Below are positions 53,666 through 62,498 of a stretch of 64,000 bases of DNA, piece by piece (the first letter of the stretch is position 1; each line of letters opens with the position of its first letter). Made by a program: the position numbers and the translations under genes. The stretch spans positions 122,397-186,396 of the forward strand of contig NZ_JAHKKG010000017.1 of assembly GCF_018829635.1 (NCBI RefSeq), in the 5' to 3' direction. The notes under the pieces are model-generated. The model made no database searches and was not told the origin of the DNA. It worked only from the letters and a program-made list of their open reading frames with translations. Source of the DNA: Paractinoplanes bogorensis (GTDB lineage: Bacteria > Actinomycetota > Actinomycetes > Mycobacteriales > Micromonosporaceae).

Positions 53666-54565
53666 TCAGCGCTGAACTGGGAAAACGGCAGCCGCGATGG
53701 ACTGCACGGCCGAAGTGAGGTCGGTGAGCTGGACCACCCCGTCGGGCAGGATCTCGGGCCAGCCGGGGCCGGCAGCGGCGGTCAGCAGGGGTGGCGGATG
53801 CCCGGCCGTGGCCACCCGGCTCAGCTGGCCGGGGTCGGAGGTCACCTCGGTTTGTGACCACAGCACCACCACGGCGGGTCCGGTGCGTTCGATCGCGTCG
53901 CTCAGGGCGGCCGGCGGCACTCGAGCTCCCAGCAGACGACTGGGGACGCCGACTTCGGCCAGGGCGGCGGCCAGCGCTTCCAGCGGCAGGGTGTGTTGTT
54001 CCTCGTCGGCCCCGGCGAGCAGCACCTGTGGGGGTACCGAGCTGTCGGGGCGCGGTACTGAACTGAGGACTTCGGTCAACGTACGGGAAAGCATGTGTTC
54101 GACCTCGACGAAGCGCTGGGTGGCTTCGTAGCGCTCACCGACGCCGACCAGCACGGGGACGGCCACCTCGTTCCAGGCGACGACGACGCCCCGTTCGGTC
54201 ACCACCATCTCGAGGATGTCGCGCATCGCGGGTGCGTCCAGGCGCATGGCGGCCCGGGCCAGTCCGCGGGCGGCCGGGGTCACCGGGCCCAGGGCGATGG
54301 CGTGTCCCCCGCCGGCGCGCCCGGTCGACGGCGCGGCGGAGGATCGCTGGGCCCAGGCCGCTGCCTCGGCCGGTGCCACGCCCTGGGAGGTCAGCCGGCG
54401 CATCACCTCGAGCCGGTCGAGGTCCTGCTCGGTGTAGCGCCGGTGATGCCCGGGTACGTGTTCGCTGGGCCCTAGGCCGTAGCGCTGGTGCCAGGTCCGC
54501 AGGGTTGTGACCGCCACCCCGAGGCGGCGGGCTACGGCCCCGGCGGTGAGCCCCTCAATGACCAT
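53666..54565 (-). CDS. MerR regulator with B12-binding-like domain (CarH/LitR type)
   Basis: A 299-residue light-regulator-like protein. Residues 1-75 are a MerR helix-turn-helix (LTAGAVARRLGVAVTTLRTW). Residues ~95-180 form the four-helix cap; the Wx9EH adenosylcobalamin motif appears as Y-x9-EH in GERYEATQRFVEVEH, with Tyr for Trp. The Rossmann part has EQHTLPL where CarH has ExHxxG, keeping the lower-ligand histidine but with Pro for Gly. Its 3' neighbours on the operon are idi, crtI and crtE. It probably represses the crt genes in the dark through B12, though the changes leave light sensing open. Confidence 0.82.
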   Translation of the reverse strand: MVIEGLTAGAVARRLGVAVTTLRTWHQRYGLGPSEHVPGHHRRYTEQDLDRLEVMRRLTSQGVAPAEAAAWAQRSSAAPSTGRAGGGHAIALGPVTPAARGLARAAMRLDAPAMRDILEMVVTERGVVVAWNEVAVPVLVGVGERYEATQRFVEVEHMLSRTLTEVLSSVPRPDSSVPPQVLLAGADEEQHTLPLEALAAALAEVGVPSRLLGARVPPAALSDAIERTGPAVVVLWSQTEVTSDPGQLSRVATAGHPPPLLTAAAGPGWPEILPDGVVQLTDLTSAVQSIAAAVFPVQR

Positions 54566-55106
54566 CAGACAGCCGCTGGGTGACTCCGTGCAGCCACGGT
54601 GCGTACGACCGGGGGTCGTTCTCCAGATCCGTGAGCAGTGCGGGGACGTCGATCCAGCGCAGGTCGGCGACTTCGTCCGGGTCGGGCGATGCCCGTACGT
54701 GGGAAGGAAGGTCTCCTACCAGCACGTGGTCGTACTCGTATTCGACGCGCCCGGTGGCCGGGTCTTCCGCGTAGTAGGCGTAGACGCCGACCTCGGTCAG
54801 CGGGATGTCGGCGATCCCGATCTCTTCGACCAGGCGGCGCGCGGCTCCGACCGTCACCGGCTCGCCGGGCAGGGGGTGGCCGCAGCACGTGTTGGCCCAG
54901 CGCAGCGGGAAGCGGGTCTTGACCGGCGCGCGCTGCTGCAGGAGCACCCGGCCGTCGGCGTCGCGCAGGAACACCGAGAACGCGCGGTGCAGCTGACCCG
55001 GCGCCGTGTGAGCGTCGGCGACGGTGGCCGAGCCGACGGCCACCCCGTCGGCGTCGACGAGCTCGACCAGGTGGCCCTCGCGAACGGAGGATACGGAGAG
55101 GGTCAC
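54555..55106 (-). CDS. idi: Isopentenyl-diphosphate delta-isomerase (type I)
   Basis: A 183-residue Nudix-fold type I IPP isomerase, balancing IPP and DMAPP for carotenoid synthesis. Conserved parts are HRAFSVFLRDADGRVLLQQR, the catalytic cysteine region WANTCCGHP, the metal ligands in EYEYDHVLVG, and the Nudix-like glutamates RRLVEEIGI. Its stop overlaps the MerR start by 11 bp and its start overlaps the crtI stop by four, so crtE-crtI-idi-merR form one coupled operon. Confidence 0.94.
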   Translation of the reverse strand: MTLSVSSVREGHLVELVDADGVAVGSATVADAHTAPGQLHRAFSVFLRDADGRVLLQQRAPVKTRFPLRWANTCCGHPLPGEPVTVGAARRLVEEIGIADIPLTEVGVYAYYAEDPATGRVEYEYDHVLVGDLPSHVRASPDPDEVADLRWIDVPALLTDLENDPRSYAPWLHGVTQRLSDGH

Positions 55107-56575
55107 GACGTCACCCGGGCCGCAGCCAGCTTCCCGGAGATCAGCACCATCGGGACGCCGACGCCGGGCTGGGTGCCCGAGCCGGTGAAGACCACATTGT
55201 CGAGGCCGGGGTGCAGGTTGGACGGGCGGAACGGGCCGGTCTGGGCGAAGGTGTGCGCGGCCGCGAACGGCGTGCCGGCGGCCATGCCCTGCTCCTCCCA
55301 GTCGGCCGGGGTGATGATCCGCTGCACTTCGATGCCTTCACCGAATCCGATGTAGCCGCGTTGTTCGAGGGTTCGGACGAGCGACGCCGCGTAACGCTCG
55401 GCGAGGCCGCCGCGCCAGTCCATCGGACCGGCGAACAGGTTGGGGGTGGGGGCGAGCACGTAGTAACTGTGCCGTCCGGCCGGGGCTAGCGAGGGATCGG
55501 TGTGGGTGGGATTGGTCACCAGCAACGACGGGTCGCTCATCAGCTGACCGCGGTCGATGATCTCGTCGAATGTGCGGTGCCAGGTCGATCCGAAGTGGAT
55601 GTTGTGGTGGGCCGTCTTGGTGTAGCCCTGCTTGGAGCCGATGTGCAGCACGACGCAGGACGGCGAGTACTTCAGCTTGCGCGGCCGGGCCGGTGGCAGC
55701 AGGTCGCGTTTGGCGATCGGCAGGTCGGGGTTGAGCACCACCACGTCGGCCGGGATGCGCTCGCCGTCGGCGGTCAGCACTCCGGTGGCCCGGCCGTTGG
55801 CCGTCTCCACCTCGATGACGGTGGTGTCGTAGCGGAACGTCACGCCGTGCTTCTCGGCGGCGCCGGCCAGGGCCCGCGGGACGGCGTGCATGCCACCCTT
55901 GGGGAAGTAGACGCCGGCCACCGAGTCGAGGTAGGCGATCACCGCGTAGATGGCCAGGGCGTCGTGCGGGGCCAGACCGGCGTACATCGCCTGGAACGAG
56001 AAGATCCGCTGCGTACGGGGGTCGCGGAAGTATTGGTTGATCTTGGGTTGGAGGCGCCGGAACCCGCCCAGGCCGAGCAGCTTGAGCAGGTTGAGGTTGA
56101 CCAGGTCGACCGGGGTGTCGAGGTTGCGGTCGATGAAGTGGTCGCGTTCCAGCTTCCACAGCTGCCGGGCGAAGTCGACGAAGCGCAGATAGCCGTCGGC
56201 CTCGCGAGCGCCGCAGACCCGGGCGATCTCGGCCGCCATCCGCACGGTGTCGGTCCGTACGTCCAGGGTGGAGCCGTCCGGGTAGTACGCCCGGTACGCC
56301 GGGTCGAGCGGCGTCAACTCGAGCCAGTCGCTCAACTTTTCACCGACCGCGGCCAGCGGCTCCTCGATCAGTTCGGGCATGGTCAGCACGGTGGGGCCGG
56401 TGTCGAACTCGTACCCCTGCATCGAAAGCTTGCCCGCCCGGCCACCGGGCACCGACTCGCGCTCGACCACCGTCACCTGCCGTCCGGCCGCGGCCAGATG
56501 CAGGGCGCAGGCGAGCCCGCCCAGTCCGGCGCCGACGATGACCACCCGATCTGTCGGTCCTGTCACGGTTCTCAT
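55103..56575 (-). CDS. crtI: Phytoene desaturase
   Basis: About 490 residues, FAD-dependent. It desaturates phytoene to lycopene-level carotenoids at the membrane. The dinucleotide fold VVIVGAGLGGLACALHLAAA, then PGGRAGKLSMQGYEFDTGPT, and the C-terminal signature NLHPGLDNVVFTGSGTQPGV (in parts) identify CrtI. ATG at 56575 has GGGAGGT seven bases upstream; the in-frame ATGs at 56599/56602 overlap the crtE stop and are alternatives. No later carotenoid gene (cyclase, hydroxylase, elongase) is in the window. Confidence 0.95.
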   Translation of the reverse strand: MRTVTGPTDRVVIVGAGLGGLACALHLAAAGRQVTVVERESVPGGRAGKLSMQGYEFDTGPTVLTMPELIEEPLAAVGEKLSDWLELTPLDPAYRAYYPDGSTLDVRTDTVRMAAEIARVCGAREADGYLRFVDFARQLWKLERDHFIDRNLDTPVDLVNLNLLKLLGLGGFRRLQPKINQYFRDPRTQRIFSFQAMYAGLAPHDALAIYAVIAYLDSVAGVYFPKGGMHAVPRALAGAAEKHGVTFRYDTTVIEVETANGRATGVLTADGERIPADVVVLNPDLPIAKRDLLPPARPRKLKYSPSCVVLHIGSKQGYTKTAHHNIHFGSTWHRTFDEIIDRGQLMSDPSLLVTNPTHTDPSLAPAGRHSYYVLAPTPNLFAGPMDWRGGLAERYAASLVRTLEQRGYIGFGEGIEVQRIITPADWEEQGMAAGTPFAAAHTFAQTGPFRPSNLHPGLDNVVFTGSGTQPGVGVPMVLISGKLAAARVTS

Positions 56576-56598
56576 GGATCGCACCTCCCGGAGGGACA

Positions 56599-57732
56599 TC
56601 ATGCCGGGCGGTGGGTCACGCGGACCGCCAGCTCGATCAGGGCCGTACGCGCGTCCTCATGGATCTGGGCCCGGGCCAGCGCGGCGATCCCGTCGGCGAC
56701 GCGTTCCTCGATCATGCCTTCGAGCCGGGCCGGAGCGCCGGTCTCGGTGATCACCCGGGCCCGCCGCTCCAACTGGGCGGGGGTAGGCCCGCCGGAGCCG
56801 TCGGCGGGGTTGACAGCTCCGGCGGGGTCAAGGGCCAGTTCGGCCAGTTGCGCCGGCGTGGCCAGTTTGCGGGCGAGCATGAGAAGAGCAGTGGGTTTTC
56901 CCGTACGCAGGTCATCGCTCGCCGGTTTGCCGGTGACGGCCGGGTCGCCGTAGACACCGAGCAGGTCGTCCCGAAGTTGGAACGCCTCGCCGATCGCGAG
57001 CCCGTAACCGGAGTAGGCGTCCTCGATCGTGCCGTCGAGCTGGTCGGTGAGGGCGAGCCCGTACTGCAGCGGCCGCTGAACCGTGTAGCTGGCGGTCTTG
57101 TGCCGGGCCACGAGCAGGGCCCGTTCGACCGACCATTCGGCGGGCTGGGTCTCGCCGAGCACGTCGAGGTACTGCCCGGCGATCGCTTCGACGCGCATCC
57201 GGTCGTAGTAGGCACGGACCGACGGCGGCGTGACCGCGCGGGCGAGCAGCTGGTCGGCCCAGACGAGGCAGAGGTCACCGATCAGGATGGCGGCGGCCGA
57301 GCCGAACCGCTCCGAGTCGCCGGCGCGGCGGGCGTGCTCGTGCTGGTTGGCGAAGATCCGATGCGCCGTCGGCCGGCCCCGCCGAGTGTCCGATTCGTCC
57401 ATCAGGTCGTCGTGCACCAGCGCGAACGTGTGCATCAGCTCGAGCGCGGCGAACGCCGGTAGCACCGGTTCCAGCGGCTCGTCCGGGCCGACGGCACCGC
57501 GCCAGCCCCAGTAGGCGAAGACCGGCCGGAGTCGCTTTCCCTTGGCCAGCACCAGATCGCGGGCGGTGCGGGCGAATCGCCCGAGCGCCGGGTCGACCGC
57601 GTCGAGCGACGCGATCTGGGTCGTCAGGAAGTCGGCGAGTGTGCCCTGGATCGCATCTATCAGCGCGTGGGGCGACGCGCCCTGACGGGGAATGCCCCGG
57701 TGTCGGTTTCCCTCGAGCGTGTCGTTGACCAC
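56599..57732 (-). CDS. crtE: Geranylgeranyl diphosphate synthase
   Basis: About 377 residues. A polyprenyl synthase making GGPP, the phytoene precursor, from IPP. The first aspartate-rich motif is LVHDDLMDESDTRRG and the second is QLRDDLLGVYGD. GTG at 57732 is used; longer in-frame starts overlap the divergent crtB gene and its leader. AAGGG lies 12 bases upstream. The N-terminal extension of ~45 residues is not conserved. It is first gene of the crtE-crtI-idi-merR operon. Confidence 0.93.
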   Translation of the reverse strand: MVNDTLEGNRHRGIPRQGASPHALIDAIQGTLADFLTTQIASLDAVDPALGRFARTARDLVLAKGKRLRPVFAYWGWRGAVGPDEPLEPVLPAFAALELMHTFALVHDDLMDESDTRRGRPTAHRIFANQHEHARRAGDSERFGSAAAILIGDLCLVWADQLLARAVTPPSVRAYYDRMRVEAIAGQYLDVLGETQPAEWSVERALLVARHKTASYTVQRPLQYGLALTDQLDGTIEDAYSGYGLAIGEAFQLRDDLLGVYGDPAVTGKPASDDLRTGKPTALLMLARKLATPAQLAELALDPAGAVNPADGSGGPTPAQLERRARVITETGAPARLEGMIEERVADGIAALARAQIHEDARTALIELAVRVTHRPA

Positions 57733-57796
57733 GGTCGTACCGTACCCTTGTTTTGAAGTTGCGTCGATTCGTGCGTCGATTTTTCCGGAGGAGCCC
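57733..57796. promoter_or_regulatory. Divergent crtE/crtB promoter region
   Basis: Sixty-four bases separate crtE and crtB starts, so both promoters and any CarH/LitR-type operator must be here or overlap the starts. It contains the imperfect palindrome GGTCGTACCGTACCC (57733-57747) and AT-rich CCTTGTTTTGAAG. The GGAGGAG ribosome site of crtB is at 57787-57793. No -10 can be chosen confidently. Confidence 0.5.
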
Positions 57797-58684
57797 GTGG
57801 ACACCGATCTGGCCGCCGCCTACGAGCGCTGTCGCGAGCTGCACAAGCGGCACGGCCGCACGTATTACCTGGCGACCAAGCTGCTGCCGGCCTGGAAGCG
57901 GCGGCACGTGCACGCCCTCTATGGGTTCACCAGATATGCCGACGAGATCGTCGATCAAACCTGGGAACTTCCTGGGGACGAGCGGGCGCGACAGCTGACC
58001 GAGTGGTCCGACGCGTTCGTGGCCGGGCTGCGCGGTGAGCCGGTCGACGACCCGCTGCTGCCCGCGGTGCTGCACACCATCGCGGTCTTCGATCTCGACG
58101 TGGACGACTTCGCGACGTTCCTGCGCTGCATGGCGATGGATCTCACGGTGACCGGCTACCGCACGTACGACGACCTGCTCGACTACATGGAGGGCTCGGC
58201 CGCCGTGATCGGCACGATGATGCTGCCGATCCTCGGGTCGGATGATCCGGCCGCCGCCCGCGAGCCCGCCCGTCAGCTCGGCTTCGCGTTCCAGCTGACC
58301 AACTTCATCCGCGATGTCGCCGAAGACCTCGAACGCGGCCGCGTCTATCTGCCCGAGTCGCACCTCAGCCGCTTCGGCGTCACCCGCGCCGACCTCGAAC
58401 GTCAGGTCGCGACGCCGGCGATCAAGGAGCTCATCCGGTACGAGATCGGCGTCGCCCGCGAGCACTACGCCGCCGCCGCTCTCGGCATCGTGATGCTCGA
58501 ACCCGCATCGCAGGCCTGCATGCGTACGGCGTTCGCCCTCTACGGCGGGATCCTGGGCGAGATCGAGGCCAACGACTACGACGTGTTCGCCCGGCGCGCG
58601 ACCGTGCCCAACCGGAAACGGGCCGCCGTCGCCGTCCGGAGCCTGCTGACCAGGGCCGGTACGCCGGTCGAAATGGCGGCCTGA
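57797..58684 (+). CDS. crtB: Phytoene synthase
   Basis: A 295-residue squalene/phytoene-synthase-family enzyme joining two GGPP molecules. The two aspartate-rich motifs are YADEIVDQTW and NFIRDVAEDLERGRVYLP. GTG at 57797 has GGAGGAG upstream. The photolyase gene follows one base after its stop, so light-damage repair and pigment synthesis share a transcript. Confidence 0.95.
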   Translation: MDTDLAAAYERCRELHKRHGRTYYLATKLLPAWKRRHVHALYGFTRYADEIVDQTWELPGDERARQLTEWSDAFVAGLRGEPVDDPLLPAVLHTIAVFDLDVDDFATFLRCMAMDLTVTGYRTYDDLLDYMEGSAAVIGTMMLPILGSDDPAAAREPARQLGFAFQLTNFIRDVAEDLERGRVYLPESHLSRFGVTRADLERQVATPAIKELIRYEIGVAREHYAAAALGIVMLEPASQACMRTAFALYGGILGEIEANDYDVFARRATVPNRKRAAVAVRSLLTRAGTPVEMAA

Positions 58685-58685
58685 G

Positions 58686-60011
58686 ATGAAGACCGCCGTC
58701 GTCCTGTTCACCCGCGACCTTCGCGTACGGGACAACCCCGCCCTCGCCGCCGCCTGCGCCAACGCCGACCAGGTGGTGCCACTGTTCGTGCTCGACCCGG
58801 CGCTCGGCAAGCTCTCGGCCAACCGCGTCCGCTTCCTGCACCAGGCCCTGGCCGACCTGCGCTCCACCCTGCGCGACAAGGGCGGCGACCTGGTGATCCG
58901 GATGGGCGACCCGGTGGCCGAGACCATCGAGCTGGCCCGCTCGGTCAACGCCGAGGGCATCGGCATGGCGGCCGACGTCAGCCTCTATGCCCGCAAGCGC
59001 GAGAAGCGACTGACCGAGGAGGCCGAGCGGCACCGGATGGCGCTCAAGCTGTTCCCCGGCCTCACCATCGTCGACCCCGGCACCCTGCGTCCCGGTGGCG
59101 GCGGCAACGGCTACAAGGTCTTCTCGCCCTATCACCGCACGTGGCGGGCGGCGAAGTGGCGGGACGAGGTCGCCACTCCCCGCAAGATCACGATGCCGCA
59201 CGGAGTCGCCGTGGGCCGGCTACCGGCGTTGCCCGAGGGCGAGTCGCCGGACGCGGCCGAGGGCGGCGAGACCGAGGCCCGCCGCCAGCTCGCGACGTGG
59301 CTGCGGCACATCGGGCCGTACCCCGACCTGCACGACGACATGGCCGCCGACGGGACCAGCCGGCTCAGCCCGTACCTGCGCTTCGGCTGCCTGTCGCCGT
59401 TGGAACTGGCCAACGCCGCGATCAAGCACGAGGCCGAGGAGTACGTGCGTCAGCTGTGCTGGCGCGACTTCTACTACCAGGTCGCGCTGGCGATGCCGCA
59501 GCTGTCGACCGAGCCGATCCGGCCGTCCGGCGACACCTCGTGGCGCGACGACAAGTCCGCCCTCGAGCACTGGCAGGACGGGCTGACCGGCGTGCCGATC
59601 GTCGACGCGGGCATGCGCCAGCTGCGCGCCGAGGGCTGGATGCACAACCGGGCCCGGCTGATCACGGCGGCGTTCCTGACCAAGCACCTCGGCGTCGACT
59701 GGCGGCACGGGGTGGACTGGTTCTTCCGCTGGCTGCTCGACGGCGATGTCCCGAACAATTCGGGCAACTGGCAGTGGGTGGCGGGCACCGGGAACGACAC
59801 ACGCCCGTACCGGAAATTCAATCCAATCCGTCAGGCCCAGCGATTCGACCCCGAGGGCGTGTACGTTCGGCGCTACGTACCCGAACTCAAGGGAGTCGAG
59901 GGCGGCGCCGTGCACCAGCCCTGGCGCCTGCCGGACGAGGTGAAGCGCGGCCTCGACTACCCGGGGCCGCTGGAGTCACACCGGGATGAGGCGGTGTGGC
60001 TGCGGCCGTGA
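58686..60011 (+). CDS. phr: Deoxyribodipyrimidine photolyase
   Basis: A 441-residue cryptochrome/photolyase-family protein repairing UV-made cyclobutane dimers with blue light. The N-terminal antenna domain starts AVVLFTRDLRVRDNPAL. The C-terminal FAD domain has GVPIVDAGMRQL, GWMHNRARLITAAF and NNSGNWQWVAGTGND, typical of CPD photolyases. ATG lies one base after crtB, a clear co-transcript. Control by the B12-type MerR protein is likely. Confidence 0.95.
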   Translation: MKTAVVLFTRDLRVRDNPALAAACANADQVVPLFVLDPALGKLSANRVRFLHQALADLRSTLRDKGGDLVIRMGDPVAETIELARSVNAEGIGMAADVSLYARKREKRLTEEAERHRMALKLFPGLTIVDPGTLRPGGGGNGYKVFSPYHRTWRAAKWRDEVATPRKITMPHGVAVGRLPALPEGESPDAAEGGETEARRQLATWLRHIGPYPDLHDDMAADGTSRLSPYLRFGCLSPLELANAAIKHEAEEYVRQLCWRDFYYQVALAMPQLSTEPIRPSGDTSWRDDKSALEHWQDGLTGVPIVDAGMRQLRAEGWMHNRARLITAAFLTKHLGVDWRHGVDWFFRWLLDGDVPNNSGNWQWVAGTGNDTRPYRKFNPIRQAQRFDPEGVYVRRYVPELKGVEGGAVHQPWRLPDEVKRGLDYPGPLESHRDEAVWLRP

Positions 60012-60013
60012 GC

Positions 60014-60036
60014 CCCGCCCGGTACGCCCGGGCGGG
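60014..60036 (+). terminator. Hairpin after phr
   Basis: CCCGCCCG (60014-60021) and CGGGCGGG (60029-60036) form a perfect GC-only stem with a 7-base loop, starting two bases after the phr stop codon. It lacks a U-tract. Confidence 0.55.
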
Positions 60037-60046
60037 TCTACGCGGG

Positions 60047-60090
60047 GTCCGTCGGCCGTTGCGTCCGTCATAACGTCGAGGCCGACGGAC
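60047..60090 (+). terminator. Second hairpin after phr
   Basis: GTCCGTCGGCC (60047-60057) and GGCCGACGGAC (60080-60090) are perfect 11-bp arms with a 22-nt loop, followed by TCCGCCCCTTG. It lies between phr and the marR-type gene. Confidence 0.65.
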
Positions 60091-60131
60091 TCCGCCCCTT
60101 GCTTCGACTTCGAAGCGGTAGCCTTGGTTCT

Positions 60132-60614
60132 GTGCCCGGACTCGCGCCCCACCAGCTGGGGACCTACTTCGTGCTGGTCGAGTCGATGAACCTGCTGCAG
60201 CACGCGGTCGAACAGCAGCTCCGCGCCGACGGCGACCTCAGCGACATCCAGTTCTCGGTGCTGATGCGCCTCTTCGACGCCAACGGCCAACTGACCATGA
60301 CCGAGCTGGCCGATGGCGCCGTGCACAGCCGCAGCGGCCTGACCTACCAGGCGGGCCAGCTGGAGAAGGCCGGCCTGATCACCCGATCCCCTGATCCGGC
60401 GGACGAGCGCTCCACCCTGGTGACCATCACCGACGCCGGTCGCGCCCGGATCGGCCAGGTCCTCCCCGGCCACATCGAGGTGGTCAAGCGCCTGCTGTTC
60501 AACCAGCTGTCCGACCATGACGTAGCCGCCCTGGGCGAGATCATGACCCGGGTCCGCGACCACATGCGCACCGAGCCGCCACGCTCAGCCGCCCCCCGCA
60601 AACGCCGAGCATGA
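60132..60614 (+). CDS. MarR-family transcriptional regulator
   Basis: A 160-residue MarR winged-helix regulator. Core: LSDIQFSVLMRLFDANGQLT, then MTELADGAVHSRSGLTYQAG and the wing DPADERSTLVTITDAGR. GTG at 60132 gives a family-like start MPGLAPHQLGTYFVLVESMN; no ribosome binding site is visible, so the mRNA may be leaderless. Its stop overlaps the start of the next small gene (ATGA). Target unknown. Confidence 0.9.
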   Translation: MPGLAPHQLGTYFVLVESMNLLQHAVEQQLRADGDLSDIQFSVLMRLFDANGQLTMTELADGAVHSRSGLTYQAGQLEKAGLITRSPDPADERSTLVTITDAGRARIGQVLPGHIEVVKRLLFNQLSDHDVAALGEIMTRVRDHMRTEPPRSAAPRKRRA

Positions 60615-60823
60615 TTTTCCCGTACGTCTGGACGTGGACCCGCCGCACATTGAGCTACCCGGGCGTAAAAGCAGTAGTCCCCTGGTTCGGCGACGGCATC
60701 AATCGAGCCGGCCACCCGTGTCGCATCCTCGTGCGGGGAAGCCGAAACAGCGCGTTGCTCGAGTTCGAAGACGGCTACCGAGTAATCACCAGCCGGGGCG
60801 GCTTGAGGCGCAGGCTCAGCTGA
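60611..60823 (+). CDS. Small basic hypothetical protein (70 aa)
   Basis: A 70-residue protein with MIFPYVWTWTRRTLSYPGVK at the start and ALLEFEDGYRVITSRGGLRR at the end. The FEDGYRVxTxR pattern recurs in short actinobacterial proteins as I recall, with unknown function. Four-base ATGA overlap with the MarR gene supports translation. Its last 49 bases overlap the convergent GNAT gene. Confidence 0.68.
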   Translation: MIFPYVWTWTRRTLSYPGVKAVVPWFGDGINRAGHPCRILVRGSRNSALLEFEDGYRVITSRGGLRRRLS

Positions 60824-61500
60824 GCGCCCACCTCGACAAAGCCGAGCGCCCGTGCCACCTGCCGCGACTCGACCGGCCGTGCCCGCCACTGCGGGAACCG
60901 TCCCGCGTCGAGAGCGGCCGCAACCGCTGCGCTCGCTACGGCTTTCGCCAGGCCACGCCCGCGTGCCTCGGGTGCGGTCAGCACGCTGAGGTGAGCCGTG
61001 CCGAGCGGCCAGTCGCGATAACCGGCCGCAGCCAGCAACTCCGATCCCTGTCGCACGACAAAGGCGGGCGAGGTGATCTCGTCCAGACCAGCTTCCCCAG
61101 CCTCGTCGGCCGGCACACGCGCTATCAACGCATTCAGCTCAGCATCGTCCGCCGGAATCGACTCGATGGCACCGGAATCGACCGGCCGAAAGGTGGCAGC
61201 GTCGCAATAAGCAAGGGTCGCCGGCCCGAGGACCTCGTCGACCGCTATCCGAGTGCCGACGACGGCCGGATCACTCATCGCCGACACATCCAGGTCCGCG
61301 AGAGCACGTTCCATCATCCCGGCGGCCGCACCATCGGGCGCGGTGGCGATAGCGCCATCCCCGACCACCACGATGCCCACCCACCCGGGCGGGCACAGCA
61401 GCGACTTCGGAGAAACAACGACCTCGACGGCCGACGCCCGAAAGCCGACCGGTACACCAGCCAGCGAAACCCAAAGCGCCCGCGCCCGTTCAACGATCAC
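60775..61500 (-). CDS. GNAT-family N-acetyltransferase
   Basis: A 241-residue protein. The acetyl-CoA-binding motif lies near residues 170-200 (LSVLTAPEARGRGLAKAVAS). The N-terminal ~100 residues are an unassigned domain. GTG at 61500 is the likeliest start, with no strong ribosome site. A truncated copy of its C-terminus lies at 52740-52870, 8 kb upstream and in opposite orientation. Substrate unknown. Confidence 0.82.
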   Translation of the reverse strand: MIVERARALWVSLAGVPVGFRASAVEVVVSPKSLLCPPGWVGIVVVGDGAIATAPDGAAAGMMERALADLDVSAMSDPAVVGTRIAVDEVLGPATLAYCDAATFRPVDSGAIESIPADDAELNALIARVPADEAGEAGLDEITSPAFVVRQGSELLAAAGYRDWPLGTAHLSVLTAPEARGRGLAKAVASAAVAAALDAGRFPQWRARPVESRQVARALGFVEVGAQLSLRLKPPRLVITR

Positions 61501-61553
61501 CGCCGCATGGTGCCAACCGTAGGCCGACCGCGCGACCGGATTCCCCGTCCTGG

Positions 61554-62429
61554 TCAGGGGCGTAGCACTCGCCAGGCGCCGTAGCGGTGGATTGCTATGC
61601 CGGCGTAGGACGGGGCTGTTCGGGAGGTGGTGTCTACCGTGGACAGCGTTTGCCTCATTGTGCTGGCGCCCTCCTCTGCGAACGTGCAGTAGGAGCAGTC
61701 TGGGAGCGGGTCGGTTTCGGCTCCTAGGCGTACACGCTTTTTGGCAGTGGTGCCTCGGGTCAGCCAGTCCTGGCTTACGGCCGTGATGGAGTTCGGGCCG
61801 GTGGCGGTGTCTCGGTAGCTCATCACCGTGATGGCGTTTACGCGCTTGAGGACCTCGTCGGCGAAATTGCGGTTGTTGACTTTGTGTTCGCCGTACCAGA
61901 AAGGGACATCCGCCTCGATGGGAAGTGGGCTTCCGGCGCGCATGCGATCCAGCAGCGCCAAGTACTTCGCCTTTGTGCCGGTCGGGTCCGTTTGCCAAGC
62001 CGGCAGGGTGTAGGGCTCCACGTCCAGGTGGATGGCGCTGAACAAGTTGGTGGCCAGGACGGCGTTGCGCCACGCCAGGGCGTTCTCGGGGTGGAGGGTC
62101 CAGTCGGGCTCGCCGCCCAGCGCGGACAGGCGGATGTTCGCCTTCATGGCGCGTCGGTGCAGGTCACGCAGGCGGGGGAGGCTGCCGTCGGTGGCTACCG
62201 ACCACGGGACGTACGCGAAAATCTCGGTCACCTGGTGGGTGCTGGCCCAAGTGATCACGTCGGTGGGGGCGTAGGCGCCCCACAGCCACATGGCTCGAGT
62301 TCCGGGCTGCGCCGCGATTTGTTTTCCAGCGATGCCCGCGGGCGCGGCCGAAGCCGAGACCGCGGGCACCGTCAGTGAGGTGGCCGCGAGAATGACGGAC
62401 ACCAGCCCTGCCCGCCACCGCTTCCTCAC
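61554..62429 (-). CDS. Secreted TIM-barrel (glycoside-hydrolase-like) protein
   Basis: A 291-residue exported protein. A clear Sec signal (VSVILAATSLTVPAVSASAA) precedes a barrel-like domain: MWLWGAYAPTDVITWASTHQ, then IFAYVPWSVATDG, SAIHLDVEPYTLPAW and NAITVMSYRDTATG. The DVEP and MSYRD strand ends resemble GH18/GH25-like or DUF4434-type barrels. GTG at 62429 follows AAAGGAGG, the best ribosome site here. Substrate unknown. It is 70 bp downstream of the serine hydrolase gene. Confidence 0.78.
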   Translation of the reverse strand: MRKRWRAGLVSVILAATSLTVPAVSASAAPAGIAGKQIAAQPGTRAMWLWGAYAPTDVITWASTHQVTEIFAYVPWSVATDGSLPRLRDLHRRAMKANIRLSALGGEPDWTLHPENALAWRNAVLATNLFSAIHLDVEPYTLPAWQTDPTGTKAKYLALLDRMRAGSPLPIEADVPFWYGEHKVNNRNFADEVLKRVNAITVMSYRDTATGPNSITAVSQDWLTRGTTAKKRVRLGAETDPLPDCSYCTFAEEGASTMRQTLSTVDTTSRTAPSYAGIAIHRYGAWRVLRP

Positions 62430-62498
62430 AACCGCCTCCTTTGAACCCTCTTTCCGCGAGGGCCAGAATCGGCGACGAGTGACGGCGGATAAGGATTT

